This document shows, one piece after another, positions 8,001 through 14,650 of a DNA stretch of 14,728 nucleotides. This DNA is from JANOYJ01 sp031373225 (GTDB lineage: Bacteria > Pseudomonadota > Alphaproteobacteria > Rhizobiales > Rhizobiaceae). The stretch covers positions 1 through 14,728 of the forward strand of contig JANMMM010000218.1 in the NCBI GenBank assembly GCA_031373225.1, written 5' to 3'. The position numbers were made by a program, and so were the translations under genes. Position 1 is the first letter of the stretch. Each line of letters starts with the position of its first letter. Under the pieces are notes generated by a model that was not told where the DNA came from, searched no databases, and saw only the letters and a list, made by a program, of their open reading frames with translations.

Positions 8001-8716
8001 CGGCACTGGCGCGCATGAAGAACCCGGACTGGCAGGCAGCGAGCGCAACCGCCAAGGTCGCGGGCGTCGACGTCGTGCTTGATCTCTCCGGCGCGCTGTA
8101 CATTCCCGAAACGGAAGCGTTGATCGTCTCAGACCTGCATTTCGAGAAAGCCTCCTCTTTCGCCCGCCGCCGCCAATTCGTGCCCCCCTATGACACCGGC
8201 GTCACGCTGACGGCGCTGGAGCGCGCCGCGCACGACTATGCGCCGAAACTGGTCGTCTGCCTCGGCGACAGTTTCCACGACCCGTTCTGCGCCGAGCGCC
8301 TGCTGCCGGAAGCAATCGCGCGGTTTGCGGCGCTGGCGCAGGGCAGGGACTGGATCTGGGTCACCGGCAACCACGACCCGGAAATCCCGTACATGCTGGC
8401 GGGTGATCGCGTCGAAGAATTGTGCATCGGCCCATTGTCGCTGCGCCACATTCCTCAGAAGGGGCAGGCCGGGCAAGGCGAGATCGCCGGCCATCTGCAT
8501 CCGGTCGGACGCATTCTGCGCCGCGGCCGCATGGTCCGCCGCCCCTGCTTTGCCAGCGATGGAAACCGATTGATTATGCCGGCCTTCGGCGCGCTGACCG
8601 GCGGGCTGCCCTTGGCAAATCCGGCCTTCAAAGACTTCTTTGATGTTGCAGGTCTGACCGCCTGGATGATCGGCGCTGACCAGCTGCATGCCGTGCCCGC
8701 GCATGGTCTCTGCTGA
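7997..8716 (+). CDS. pdeM: Ligase-associated DNA damage response endonuclease PdeM
   Basis: A 239-residue calcineurin-type metallophosphoesterase; PdeM-type proteins act on DNA in the ligase-associated repair set. All metal-binding motifs are intact: SDLHFEK (45-51, D46 and H48), GDSFHD (90-95), GNHDPE (124-129), H151, and GHLHP (165-169). No signal peptide is present, so it is cytoplasmic. The start taken is TTG at 7997, sharing TTGA with the helicase stop, which suggests coupled translation; ATG at 8015 would shorten it by six residues without touching a motif. The usual partners ligase and exonuclease are not in the window. Its stop directly abuts the stop of the convergent DUF3429 gene. 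Confidence 0.92.
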   Translation: MTALARMKNPDWQAASATAKVAGVDVVLDLSGALYIPETEALIVSDLHFEKASSFARRRQFVPPYDTGVTLTALERAAHDYAPKLVVCLGDSFHDPFCAERLLPEAIARFAALAQGRDWIWVTGNHDPEIPYMLAGDRVEELCIGPLSLRHIPQKGQAGQGEIAGHLHPVGRILRRGRMVRRPCFASDGNRLIMPAFGALTGGLPLANPAFKDFFDVAGLTAWMIGADQLHAVPAHGLC

Positions 8717-9172
8717 CTACCCGACCCGCATCATCGAAATCAGCAGCGCGCCGACGACCATAAAAGTCAGTTTCATCCTGATCTTTCCATACCAGTCCGG
8801 CAGCGTGCCGCTCTGCGCCGAGAGCACGTCCCAGGCGCCCTGGCCGGCGAATGTCATGGCGAGAATGGCGAGCGCCAGAACCGGCTGCATGAAAATCGTC
8901 GCCCAGGCGAGAAGCGCCGGAACGACGCTGTGCCAGAAGGTCCGTGCCGCGCCGTCTTCGCTCAGCGCCGCGCCCCAGCGGACGCCGCCGAGAAATGACA
9001 GAATGGCGATGGCGTAAGCGCGCATCGCCGTCAAAGCCAGCTGCCAGTTGGGCTCGCTCGGCTCGGTGCCCAATAGCCAGAAAACGAAGAGCGCAAACGG
9101 CGCGAAGCCGGCCATCGCCAGCCTGTCCGCCAGCTTTGCCTTTCCGCCATCCCCGTGTCCGCCAGTCAACAT
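8717..9172 (-). CDS. DUF3429 family membrane protein
   Basis: About 151 residues with four or five hydrophobic segments. The sequence SFLGGVRWGAAL is the conserved centre of DUF3429 (related to eukaryotic TMEM69), and AMAGFAPF in the first segment also fits. No biochemical function is established for the family that I know of. ATG at 9172 was chosen because homologous sequence begins shortly before LADRLAMAG; a TTG at 9208 would add 12 residues and overlap the upstream gene by 29 bp. Neither start has a strong ribosome-binding site. It is the last gene of the minus-strand permease unit, seven bases after the TIGR02186-type gene, so co-transcription is likely. Confidence 0.8.
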   Translation of the reverse strand: MLTGGHGDGGKAKLADRLAMAGFAPFALFVFWLLGTEPSEPNWQLALTAMRAYAIAILSFLGGVRWGAALSEDGAARTFWHSVVPALLAWATIFMQPVLALAILAMTFAGQGAWDVLSAQSGTLPDWYGKIRMKLTFMVVGALLISMMRVG

Positions 9173-9179
9173 GTCTTCA

Positions 9180-9971
9180 TCAATCCCGTTTGAAGATAAC
9201 CCGCCCAAGCCAGCCGATCAGCATGGCGAGCGTCACCGAGAAAAGGCCATAAAAGAACGAGCGCTCATGCGCGGCGCGGAATATCTGCTGCTCGAAGCCA
9301 GACTTGATGATTTCAAGCTCAGTGCGGCTTTCTTTCAAAAACATGCCGTTTCGAAACAGGAACGCCCGCGCCCGGTGATGTCCGATCGGCACATCCGCAG
9401 GCAATGCAAGCGTCGCCCGGAACAGGTTTTTCGAGATGAACTCCACGCCGCCCGGCCGCTCGTTGTAGAGTCCCTGACTGGTCTTGACCTCGCGCAGCGC
9501 CTGCGTGAACGGCTCCAGCGTCGCGCGCTTCTGGCCGAACTTCGGCTTCAGATTGAGGCCCTGCGTGCCGAGCGACAGGCTGGCGAATGTCTTTGCGTCG
9601 GTGATGTCCTGCATGGCGCGGGTGGAGGCAAGCGAATAGGAAAGCGGCGCCTCCTCGAACGTTTCTGACGCACGGTTGATCCAGATGCCGAGGAAGCGCG
9701 ATTTTTTGCGAACAACAACATCTTTCGACGGCCCTTCCAGCACGACGATCACGTCATAGCGGCCCTGCCGCTGCACAAGCGGATCGGCATTGTCCAAGGC
9801 GCCGAAAATCGTCAGGTCCGTCCCCTCAAACCCCGCTGTTATGGCGATCTTGTCGGTGGAGAGCCCGATTTGAATCATTTCCGGGTTAGCCTGCGCAAGC
9901 GTCTGCATGCTGCCTGGCGCTGCCAGCGCCAGCACAAGGGCGGCTGCTGACACTATGGAGCGCGCACTCAC
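9180..9971 (-). CDS. TIGR02186-type exported, membrane-anchored protein
   Basis: A 263-residue protein with an N-terminal signal peptide (residues 1-27, hydrophobic core AAALVLALAAPGS, likely cleavage after AQA), a mainly beta extracytoplasmic domain, and one C-terminal membrane helix at about 240-258 followed by FKRD. This gives a periplasmic domain tethered to the inner membrane. Conserved proteins of this kind occur next to TauE/SafE permeases in alphaproteobacteria; the match to TIGR02186 is from memory. The start is GTG sharing GTGA with the permease stop, implying translational coupling. The next methionine is codon 22, past the signal-peptide core, so GTG is needed. It may be an accessory subunit of the permease, which is inference. 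Confidence 0.75.
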   Translation of the reverse strand: MSARSIVSAAALVLALAAPGSMQTLAQANPEMIQIGLSTDKIAITAGFEGTDLTIFGALDNADPLVQRQGRYDVIVVLEGPSKDVVVRKKSRFLGIWINRASETFEEAPLSYSLASTRAMQDITDAKTFASLSLGTQGLNLKPKFGQKRATLEPFTQALREVKTSQGLYNERPGGVEFISKNLFRATLALPADVPIGHHRARAFLFRNGMFLKESRTELEIIKSGFEQQIFRAAHERSFFYGLFSVTLAMLIGWLGRVIFKRD

Positions 9972-10894
9972 GGTTTGCCGTCCAGAGTGTCAAGGATGAA
10001 AAGGCTGGCGGGCGTTGAAAACAGGCTGAATGCGAGGCGCAGCGCCACCGAAAGAACCAACAGCGCCAGCAGCGCCCGCAATTGCTCGCCGCGCAGCCTT
10101 TGCCCGGCGCTCGCCCCGTACTGCGCGCCAATCACCCCGCCGACCATCAAAAGCACTGCCAAGACGATATCAACCGTCTGGTTCGCCGTTGCCTGGATGA
10201 TCGTCGTGTAGGCGGTGACGAAAATAATTTGAAACAGCGATGTGCCGATGACGACATTGGTCGGCACGCGCAGGAGATAGATCATGGCCGGAACCATGAT
10301 GAACCCGCCGCCGACACCCATGACAGCTGACAACAACCCTATGAACGCGCCAAGCGCGACAACCGGGATCGCTGACACATAGAGCTTCGACACCTTGAAC
10401 CGGAGCTTCAGCGGCAGCCGGTGAATCCAATTGTGCTGGCCGGGCTGCTTGAGGTCGGCCGTTGCGCCAAGTCTGCGCTGGCGCAGCGTATTCAAAGATT
10501 CAATCAGCATCAGCCCCCCGACCGTGCCGAGAAACACGACGTACAGGATGGAAACGACAAGATCGAGCTGGCCGAGCCGCCGTAGGCTGGCAAATATCCA
10601 TGCGCCGAATGTGGAGCCGATAATGCCGCCGAACAGCAGCACTGAACCCAGCTTGAAATCGATCGCATTGCGCTTGTAATGTGCCAGCGCGCCGGAAAAA
10701 GACGAGGCGATGACCTGGTTTGCGCCAGTGGCGACGGCTACAGCTGGCGGAATATTGTAAAATATCAGCAAGGGCGTAATCAGAAACCCGCCGCCGACGC
10801 CAAACATGCCGGACAGAAAACCGACCGCCGCGCCCATGGCCAGCAGCACGAACAGATTCACCGAAAGCTCGGCTATTGGCAGATAGATGCCCAA
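9968..10894 (-). CDS. Sulfite exporter TauE/SafE family permease
   Basis: A 308-residue polytopic inner-membrane protein of about eight helices built from two similar halves. Each half carries the family signature: GMFGVGGGFLITPLLIFY near residues 29-46 and VMGVGGGFIMVPAMIYLL near 190-210. TauE/SafE proteins are thought to export sulfite, sulfoacetate or related anions, but the true substrate varies and is not readable here. The start is TTG with a good AAGGA six bases upstream; the next methionine (codon 20) lies inside the first helix, so TTG is required. It is the first gene of the unit with the TIGR02186-type and DUF3429 genes. Its leader contains an inverted repeat and a possible small ORF. 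Confidence 0.9.
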   Translation of the reverse strand: MGIYLPIAELSVNLFVLLAMGAAVGFLSGMFGVGGGFLITPLLIFYNIPPAVAVATGANQVIASSFSGALAHYKRNAIDFKLGSVLLFGGIIGSTFGAWIFASLRRLGQLDLVVSILYVVFLGTVGGLMLIESLNTLRQRRLGATADLKQPGQHNWIHRLPLKLRFKVSKLYVSAIPVVALGAFIGLLSAVMGVGGGFIMVPAMIYLLRVPTNVVIGTSLFQIIFVTAYTTIIQATANQTVDIVLAVLLMVGGVIGAQYGASAGQRLRGEQLRALLALLVLSVALRLAFSLFSTPASLFILDTLDGKP

Positions 10895-10900
10895 AATCGG

Positions 10901-10905
10901 TCCTT
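10901..10905 (-). promoter_or_regulatory. Ribosome-binding site for the TTG start of the TauE/SafE gene
   Basis: AAGGA on the minus strand lies six bases before the TTG codon at 10894, close to ideal spacing, and decides the start. Confidence 0.65.
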
Positions 10906-10930
10906 CAACGCGTCAGCGCCAGCACAGTCT

Positions 10931-10981
10931 CTATGACGGCATGCGGCGGCAGCATCCCGGAAACGAAAATTGCCGCCGCAT
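10931..10981 (-). CDS. Possible 16-codon leader ORF with a Cys-Cys pair upstream of the TauE/SafE permease
   Basis: An ATG at 10981 opens a frame reading MRRQFSFPGCCRRMPS and ending with TAG at 10931-10933, 36 bases before the permease start. An in-frame ATG two codons earlier (10987) is an alternative. The tandem cysteines at codons 10-11 are noteworthy because Cys-containing leader peptides control sulfur genes in some bacteria. Against it, no purine-rich ribosome-binding site precedes either ATG, and a short ORF can arise by chance in the arms of the inverted repeat it spans. It is recorded as a candidate only. Confidence 0.2.
   Translation of the reverse strand: MRRQFSFPGCCRRMPS
10941..10981 (-). 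repeat. Perfect 11-bp inverted repeat in the TauE/SafE leader
   Basis: ATGCGGCGGCA (10941-10951) and TGCCGCCGCAT (10971-10981) are exact reverse complements separated by 19 bases. If transcribed they form a stable GC-rich hairpin about 45 bases upstream of the permease start. No T-run follows on the minus strand, so it does not look like an intrinsic terminator. Confidence 0.85.
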
Positions 10982-10982
10982 T

Positions 10983-11003
10983 ATCATGATATTTGAATCA
11001 AAT
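10983..11003 (-). promoter_or_regulatory. AT-rich block with two adjoining palindromes upstream of the TauE/SafE gene
   Basis: ATCATGAT (10983-10990) is a perfect 8-bp palindrome, directly followed by ATTTGA-A-TCAAAT (10991-11003), a perfect 6+1+6 palindrome. The block is markedly AT-rich within GC-rich DNA. A minus-strand GATAAT at 10979-10984 is a fair -10 match, but no -35 box sits at the right distance. It is plausibly the promoter/operator region of the permease unit; the regulator is unknown. Confidence 0.35.
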
Positions 11004-11022
11004 TAGGATTTTGTAACTGAAA

Positions 11023-11051
11023 AGGCCCGGGCGGAATTATCGCCCGGGCCT
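11023..11051 (-). terminator. Intrinsic terminator of the PodJ-like gene
   Basis: AGGCCCGGGCG (11023-11033) and CGCCCGGGCCT (11041-11051) form a perfect 11-bp GC-rich stem with the seven-base loop GAATTAT. It begins 17 bases after the stop codon of the minus-strand gene and is followed on that strand by a short T-run (TTTTCAG). This is the clearest terminator in the window and separates the PodJ-like gene from the permease unit. Confidence 0.85.
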
Positions 11052-11068
11052 GATGTATTTGGGTCAGC

Positions 11069-14000
11069 CTATTTGGCTTTGGCGAGCAGCGAGCGGACCA
11101 GCGCCTCGTCTACCTCGCCGGTCGACTTCATGCCGTTGGCGGCCTGATAGGCGGCGATGGCTTTTGTCGTCTTGCCGCCCATAACGCCATCCGGAGCGCC
11201 CGCGTCATAGCCGTTTTTGGCGAGGATCAGCTGGATGTTGCGGATAGCTTTTTTCATGTTCACCGGCGGCTCGCCGACGCTGGCGGTCTGGCCGGGGCTT
11301 TCCTTCCATGAATCAGGAATCTCCACCGCGTTCACCGCAGGCTCGGCGTCCTTGGCTTTCCATAAGTCGGTTGCCGCGCGCGCCTTAGCCAACTGTTCCG
11401 GCCGCATCGCATTGGCGATCTCGTCGCGCTTGGATGCCGCGTCCTTGTCGCCGGCTTTGGCGGCAAGCGCAAACCATTTGTAGGATTCCTCAAGGTTCTG
11501 CTTCACGCCAAGCCCTTTGGCGGCGAGAATGCCGAGATTGTACTGGCTGTCCTTGACGCCGAATTCGGCGGCCTTGGTGAACCATGTGGCGGCGGAATCA
11601 TTGTCCACCGGCCCGCTGGCGCCCATGGCGAACAAAACGGCGAGATTATGCATGGCGCTGGAATTGCCCTGCTCGGCGGCCATTTGATACCATGTCTTGG
11701 CCTTGCCCGCGTCGCGCTCGACGCCGAGGCCCTTCTCGTAGAAACTGCCGATGCGGAACTGCGCCGGCGCAAAGCCCGCGTCAGCGGCTTTGGCATAATA
11801 TTTTGCCGCCTGCTTGAGGTCTTTCTCCACGCCGCGCCCATCGGAGTAACGGCTGCCGACTTCAAAAAACGCCTTGGCGTCGCCCGAAGCCGCAGCCTCG
11901 CGCAGCGCGATCGGCCCGGCGTCCGCCGGCGGCATTTCCGAAATGCCGGCAGGTTTCATCGGCGCAGCGGCGTCTGAGGGCGCCTTCGCCATCGCGTCTG
12001 CCGGCGCATCCACCGCCTTGTCCGGCGCAATGTCCAGTGGCGAGGCGGCGACAGTCTCGGCGGAGACCGCAGGCTCGATGCCATCCGGCGACGGCTTGTT
12101 CATCGGCATGACTGGCAAATCAGCGGACGCGGTTGGCGCCATCATGGCGTCGGCGGCGTTGGGAGCCTTGTCAATCACGCGCACGCTGCTTTCGGCCGGC
12201 GCCACTTCGGCTTTGACGGGATCAAGCTTTGCGCTTTCGGACCCGGCAGATGCCTTTTCGTCGATAATGACCGGAGTTTCCGACTGTGCCGTCTCCGATG
12301 AGTTGGAAAAATATGCTTTGCCAAGCTGCAGCCCGGCCAAAGCGACAATAACGGCGGCGATTGCCATGAACAGCGGTTTGCGCTGGCGGGTAAAAAGATC
12401 AGCCACGCCTGATTTTTGCACCGGATCAGCTTTACCGGAGGCCTTCTTCAGAATTTCGGCTTCGGCGGCGGCGGCTTGCGCGGCGCGCCGGGCTGCGGCG
12501 ATCAGGTCGGATTTGACGACATTGTCGCCGCCCGCGTCATTGCGGCTTTGGCGCTCTTCGCGCACCCGTTTCATAATTGAGTTGAGATCGGGCGCGCCGC
12601 TGCCGGGCTCAATCGGCTCGTTGGCTTCCAAGCCTTCGAATGGCGATGCCTGAGGCATGGAAGGCGAAGGGTCGCCTGCCAGCTTCGCCTCTGTTTTGGT
12701 CTCGCCGCGCACGGCGCGCGAAAGGCCGCCGAGGATGGAAGATTTCGCAACAGGCTCAGCCTGGGCGCTGCGCATGTCTTCCGCCGCCGCCGCAGCGGCT
12801 GCCGCTGCCGCTGCCGGCGAGCGTGTGACCGTGCGAACTGGCTCGCGGATTTCCGGCTCAAACGCCGGCTCCTCAGGATCAAGCGCCGGAGCGGCGGAGC
12901 CAAAGTCAAAGCTGCGGGCGGGAATGGCGGTGGACGCTGCCAAAGCGGCTGTGCGCATTGGCGAAAGAACCGGCGCGGCAGTGTCAATTTCAATCGTCGA
13001 CAGCCGGTCGACGATTTTCAAAAGCGTGTCGTGGATGGCCTCAAAGGTGCGCGAGTTTCGGTCGTCGGCTTTGCGCGCCATGGCCTCAAGCGATTTCAGG
13101 TCATTGGCAAGGTCAAGCACCGCCTCGCGCTCGCCAGCGTTTGCCTGTGGAAACGACATGTTACGTATCGCGTCTTCGGCGGCTTTGCGCGCCGCGTCCA
13201 AGAGCGCGTCGCGGTTGGCGCTGAGCGAGGTTTCGATTGCCGAAAGCCGTGGAGAAATGTCCTCAAACTCCGCCATCGGCGCGGCGGGCCTGTCGAGCTG
13301 CAGGCTGAGATTCTTCACCTGCGCCTCAAGATCGCGGATGATGCCCGGATCAACCGACTGTGCTGACGACTTCTTCTGCTTCTCGTCCACCTTATGATAA
13401 AAGTCGGCGAAGCGGCTGTTGATGAGCTCCAGGATTTCAGGGTTCTGCTGCGACGGGGCGCTGTCAGTGTCTTCAATGCGCTGCGTCAGCTCCTGCAGCC
13501 GCCCTTCCAAGTCGCGGAAATAGCCGAGGGTCTGGTCAGTCGCGTCGCGGCTCTTCTTGTCGATGGCGCTGGCGATTTCATACAGCCGGTTCTCCAACCC
13601 CTGCAGCATCAGGTCAGAGTTCTGTTCGGCGGGCTTCTCCGAGATTTTCCGCGATATTACTTCGATCTGTCCGGCAAGGCGCGCGATCTGCTCTTCCGGC
13701 ATGGCGGTTGAACGGGCCAACTCGTCAAACCGCTCGGTCAGCCCCGCTATTCGGGATGCCATGTGCTCGGCGAGCGTGAGAGCCGAATCGTCGGCCGCTA
13801 TCTCTTCAACGCGCCCGGACAGCGCCGACAGCCGTGCTTCAATGCGCTCAAACGGCGTGTAGTCAATGCTGATCGAGGGCGCGGATACTGATGAAGCGAC
13901 GATGGCGCGGCTGATTTCGTCAAGGCGCGACTCGATGACTTCCAGATGCTCCGCTGAAACGCCGGGGTTCTGGCGCGAAAGCCCGTCAAGCGCCGTTGCC

Positions 14001-14650
14001 AGCACCCGCACCTTTTCCTCCAGGGACTGCAAAGAGAGCGACTGCGGCAGGCTGTCCACCGCGCTCTGGATCTCTTCAAGGCGGCCGGCGAGCTTTTCAA
14101 AGGCCGGATCGGAATCCAGCGGCCTCTGCTCATAGGCCTCCCAGCTGCGGCCAACCGAGCGCAGCGTGTCTTCGCGCGCCAGCATTCCGACATTGCGTTT
14201 CAGTTCTTCGATCTCGCGGCGCAATAGCTCGCCGGTCTTGTCGGCGGGCCGCTCGGTCAAACCTCTGATATCAGCGCGAAGGCGGTTGATTTCTACGGAT
14301 ACGGCGTTGAGGCCGTTGAAATTCTCTTCTTCGCGCCTAGCCTGTTCAATATCCTGCGCAAGCCGCGACAAGGAATGCGAAGGCGCTGGGGTCGGGGCGG
14401 CAGGGCGCGCGTAGGCGGGCGGGGCGTAGCCGAGGCGGTCGTCCCGCTGGCTGAATTGCACGCCGAGCTGCTGGAAGCGTTCGGCGTAATCATCGCGGCG
14501 CGGAAGCGGCGCGGGGTCCTGGCGCGGCCCGAGATTTCCAACGCGGGCTTCAAGCCCGTTCAGCGTGCGTTCCAAATCATCCAGCGCAGACGCTCCCCGG
14601 CGCGTCCGGTTGGCGTTCAATCCGTCATAGACGTTTCTTCTGGAAGTCAT
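11069..14650 (-). CDS. PodJ-like polar localization protein: coiled coil, one membrane helix, SEL1 repeats, peptidoglycan-binding domain
   Basis: A 1193-residue bitopic scaffold. Residues about 20-560 are charged heptad-rich helices (repeated LAGRLEEI, LENRLYEI and LEGRLQEL-like segments), probably coiled coil. Residues 570-755 are Pro/Ala-rich and include 11 consecutive alanines (codons at 12782-12814). One membrane helix lies at about 760-780 (around FMAIAAVIVALAGLQLG), preceded by RQRK, giving a cytoplasmic N terminus. After a Pro/Ala/Asp linker come about four SEL1 repeats (roughly 923-1080), then a PG_binding_1 domain at about 1131-1193 (NGYDAGAPDGVMGGKTTKAI). This order matches PodJ, the polar organiser of Caulobacter and rhizobia. 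The ATG start has only a weak ribosome-binding site. It is monocistronic at its 3' end. The PodJ name is inferred from architecture; another SEL1 scaffold is possible. Confidence 0.88.
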   Translation of the reverse strand: MTSRRNVYDGLNANRTRRGASALDDLERTLNGLEARVGNLGPRQDPAPLPRRDDYAERFQQLGVQFSQRDDRLGYAPPAYARPAAPTPAPSHSLSRLAQDIEQARREEENFNGLNAVSVEINRLRADIRGLTERPADKTGELLRREIEELKRNVGMLAREDTLRSVGRSWEAYEQRPLDSDPAFEKLAGRLEEIQSAVDSLPQSLSLQSLEEKVRVLATALDGLSRQNPGVSAEHLEVIESRLDEISRAIVASSVSAPSISIDYTPFERIEARLSALSGRVEEIAADDSALTLAEHMASRIAGLTERFDELARSTAMPEEQIARLAGQIEVISRKISEKPAEQNSDLMLQGLENRLYEIASAIDKKSRDATDQTLGYFRDLEGRLQELTQRIEDTDSAPSQQNPEILELINSRFADFYHKVDEKQKKSSAQSVDPGIIRDLEAQVKNLSLQLDRPAAPMAEFEDISPRLSAIETSLSANRDALLDAARKAAEDAIRNMSFPQANAGEREAVLDLANDLKSLEAMARKADDRNSRTFEAIHDTLLKIVDRLSTIEIDTAAPVLSPMRTAALAASTAIPARSFDFGSAAPALDPEEPAFEPEIREPVRTVTRSPAAAAAAAAAAAEDMRSAQAEPVAKSSILGGLSRAVRGETKTEAKLAGDPSPSMPQASPFEGLEANEPIEPGSGAPDLNSIMKRVREERQSRNDAGGDNVVKSDLIAAARRAAQAAAAEAEILKKASGKADPVQKSGVADLFTRQRKPLFMAIAAVIVALAGLQLGKAYFSNSSETAQSETPVIIDEKASAGSESAKLDPVKAEVAPAESSVRVIDKAPNAADAMMAPTASADLPVMPMNKPSPDGIEPAVSAETVAASPLDIAPDKAVDAPADAMAKAPSDAAAPMKPAGISEMPPADAGPIALREAAASGDAKAFFEVGSRYSDGRGVEKDLKQAAKYYAKAADAGFAPAQFRIGSFYEKGLGVERDAGKAKTWYQMAAEQGNSSAMHNLAVLFAMGASGPVDNDSAATWFTKAAEFGVKDSQYNLGILAAKGLGVKQNLEESYKWFALAAKAGDKDAASKRDEIANAMRPEQLAKARAATDLWKAKDAEPAVNAVEIPDSWKESPGQTASVGEPPVNMKKAIRNIQLILAKNGYDAGAPDGVMGGKTTKAIAAYQAANGMKSTGEVDEALVRSLLAKAK
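12782..12814 (-). repeat. Polyalanine tract within the PodJ-like gene
   Basis: Eleven successive alanine codons (mixed GCG, GCA, GCC, GCT) occur in the linker between the coiled-coil region and the membrane helix. Mixed codon use argues that the tract is kept at the protein level, although GCG runs could still slip during replication. Confidence 0.8.

Noticed and set aside
10991..11003. Resemblance of ATTTGA-A-TCAAAT to an FNR/FixK box
   Set aside because: FNR/FixK sites need about six bases (TTGA-N6-TCAA) between half-sites; here only one base separates them.
11874..13397. Two long Ser/Ala-rich plus-strand frames opposite the PodJ-like gene
   Set aside because: Their low-complexity Ala/Ser composition mirrors the Pro/Ala/Glu codons of the real gene, and no ribosome-binding site or family match was seen.
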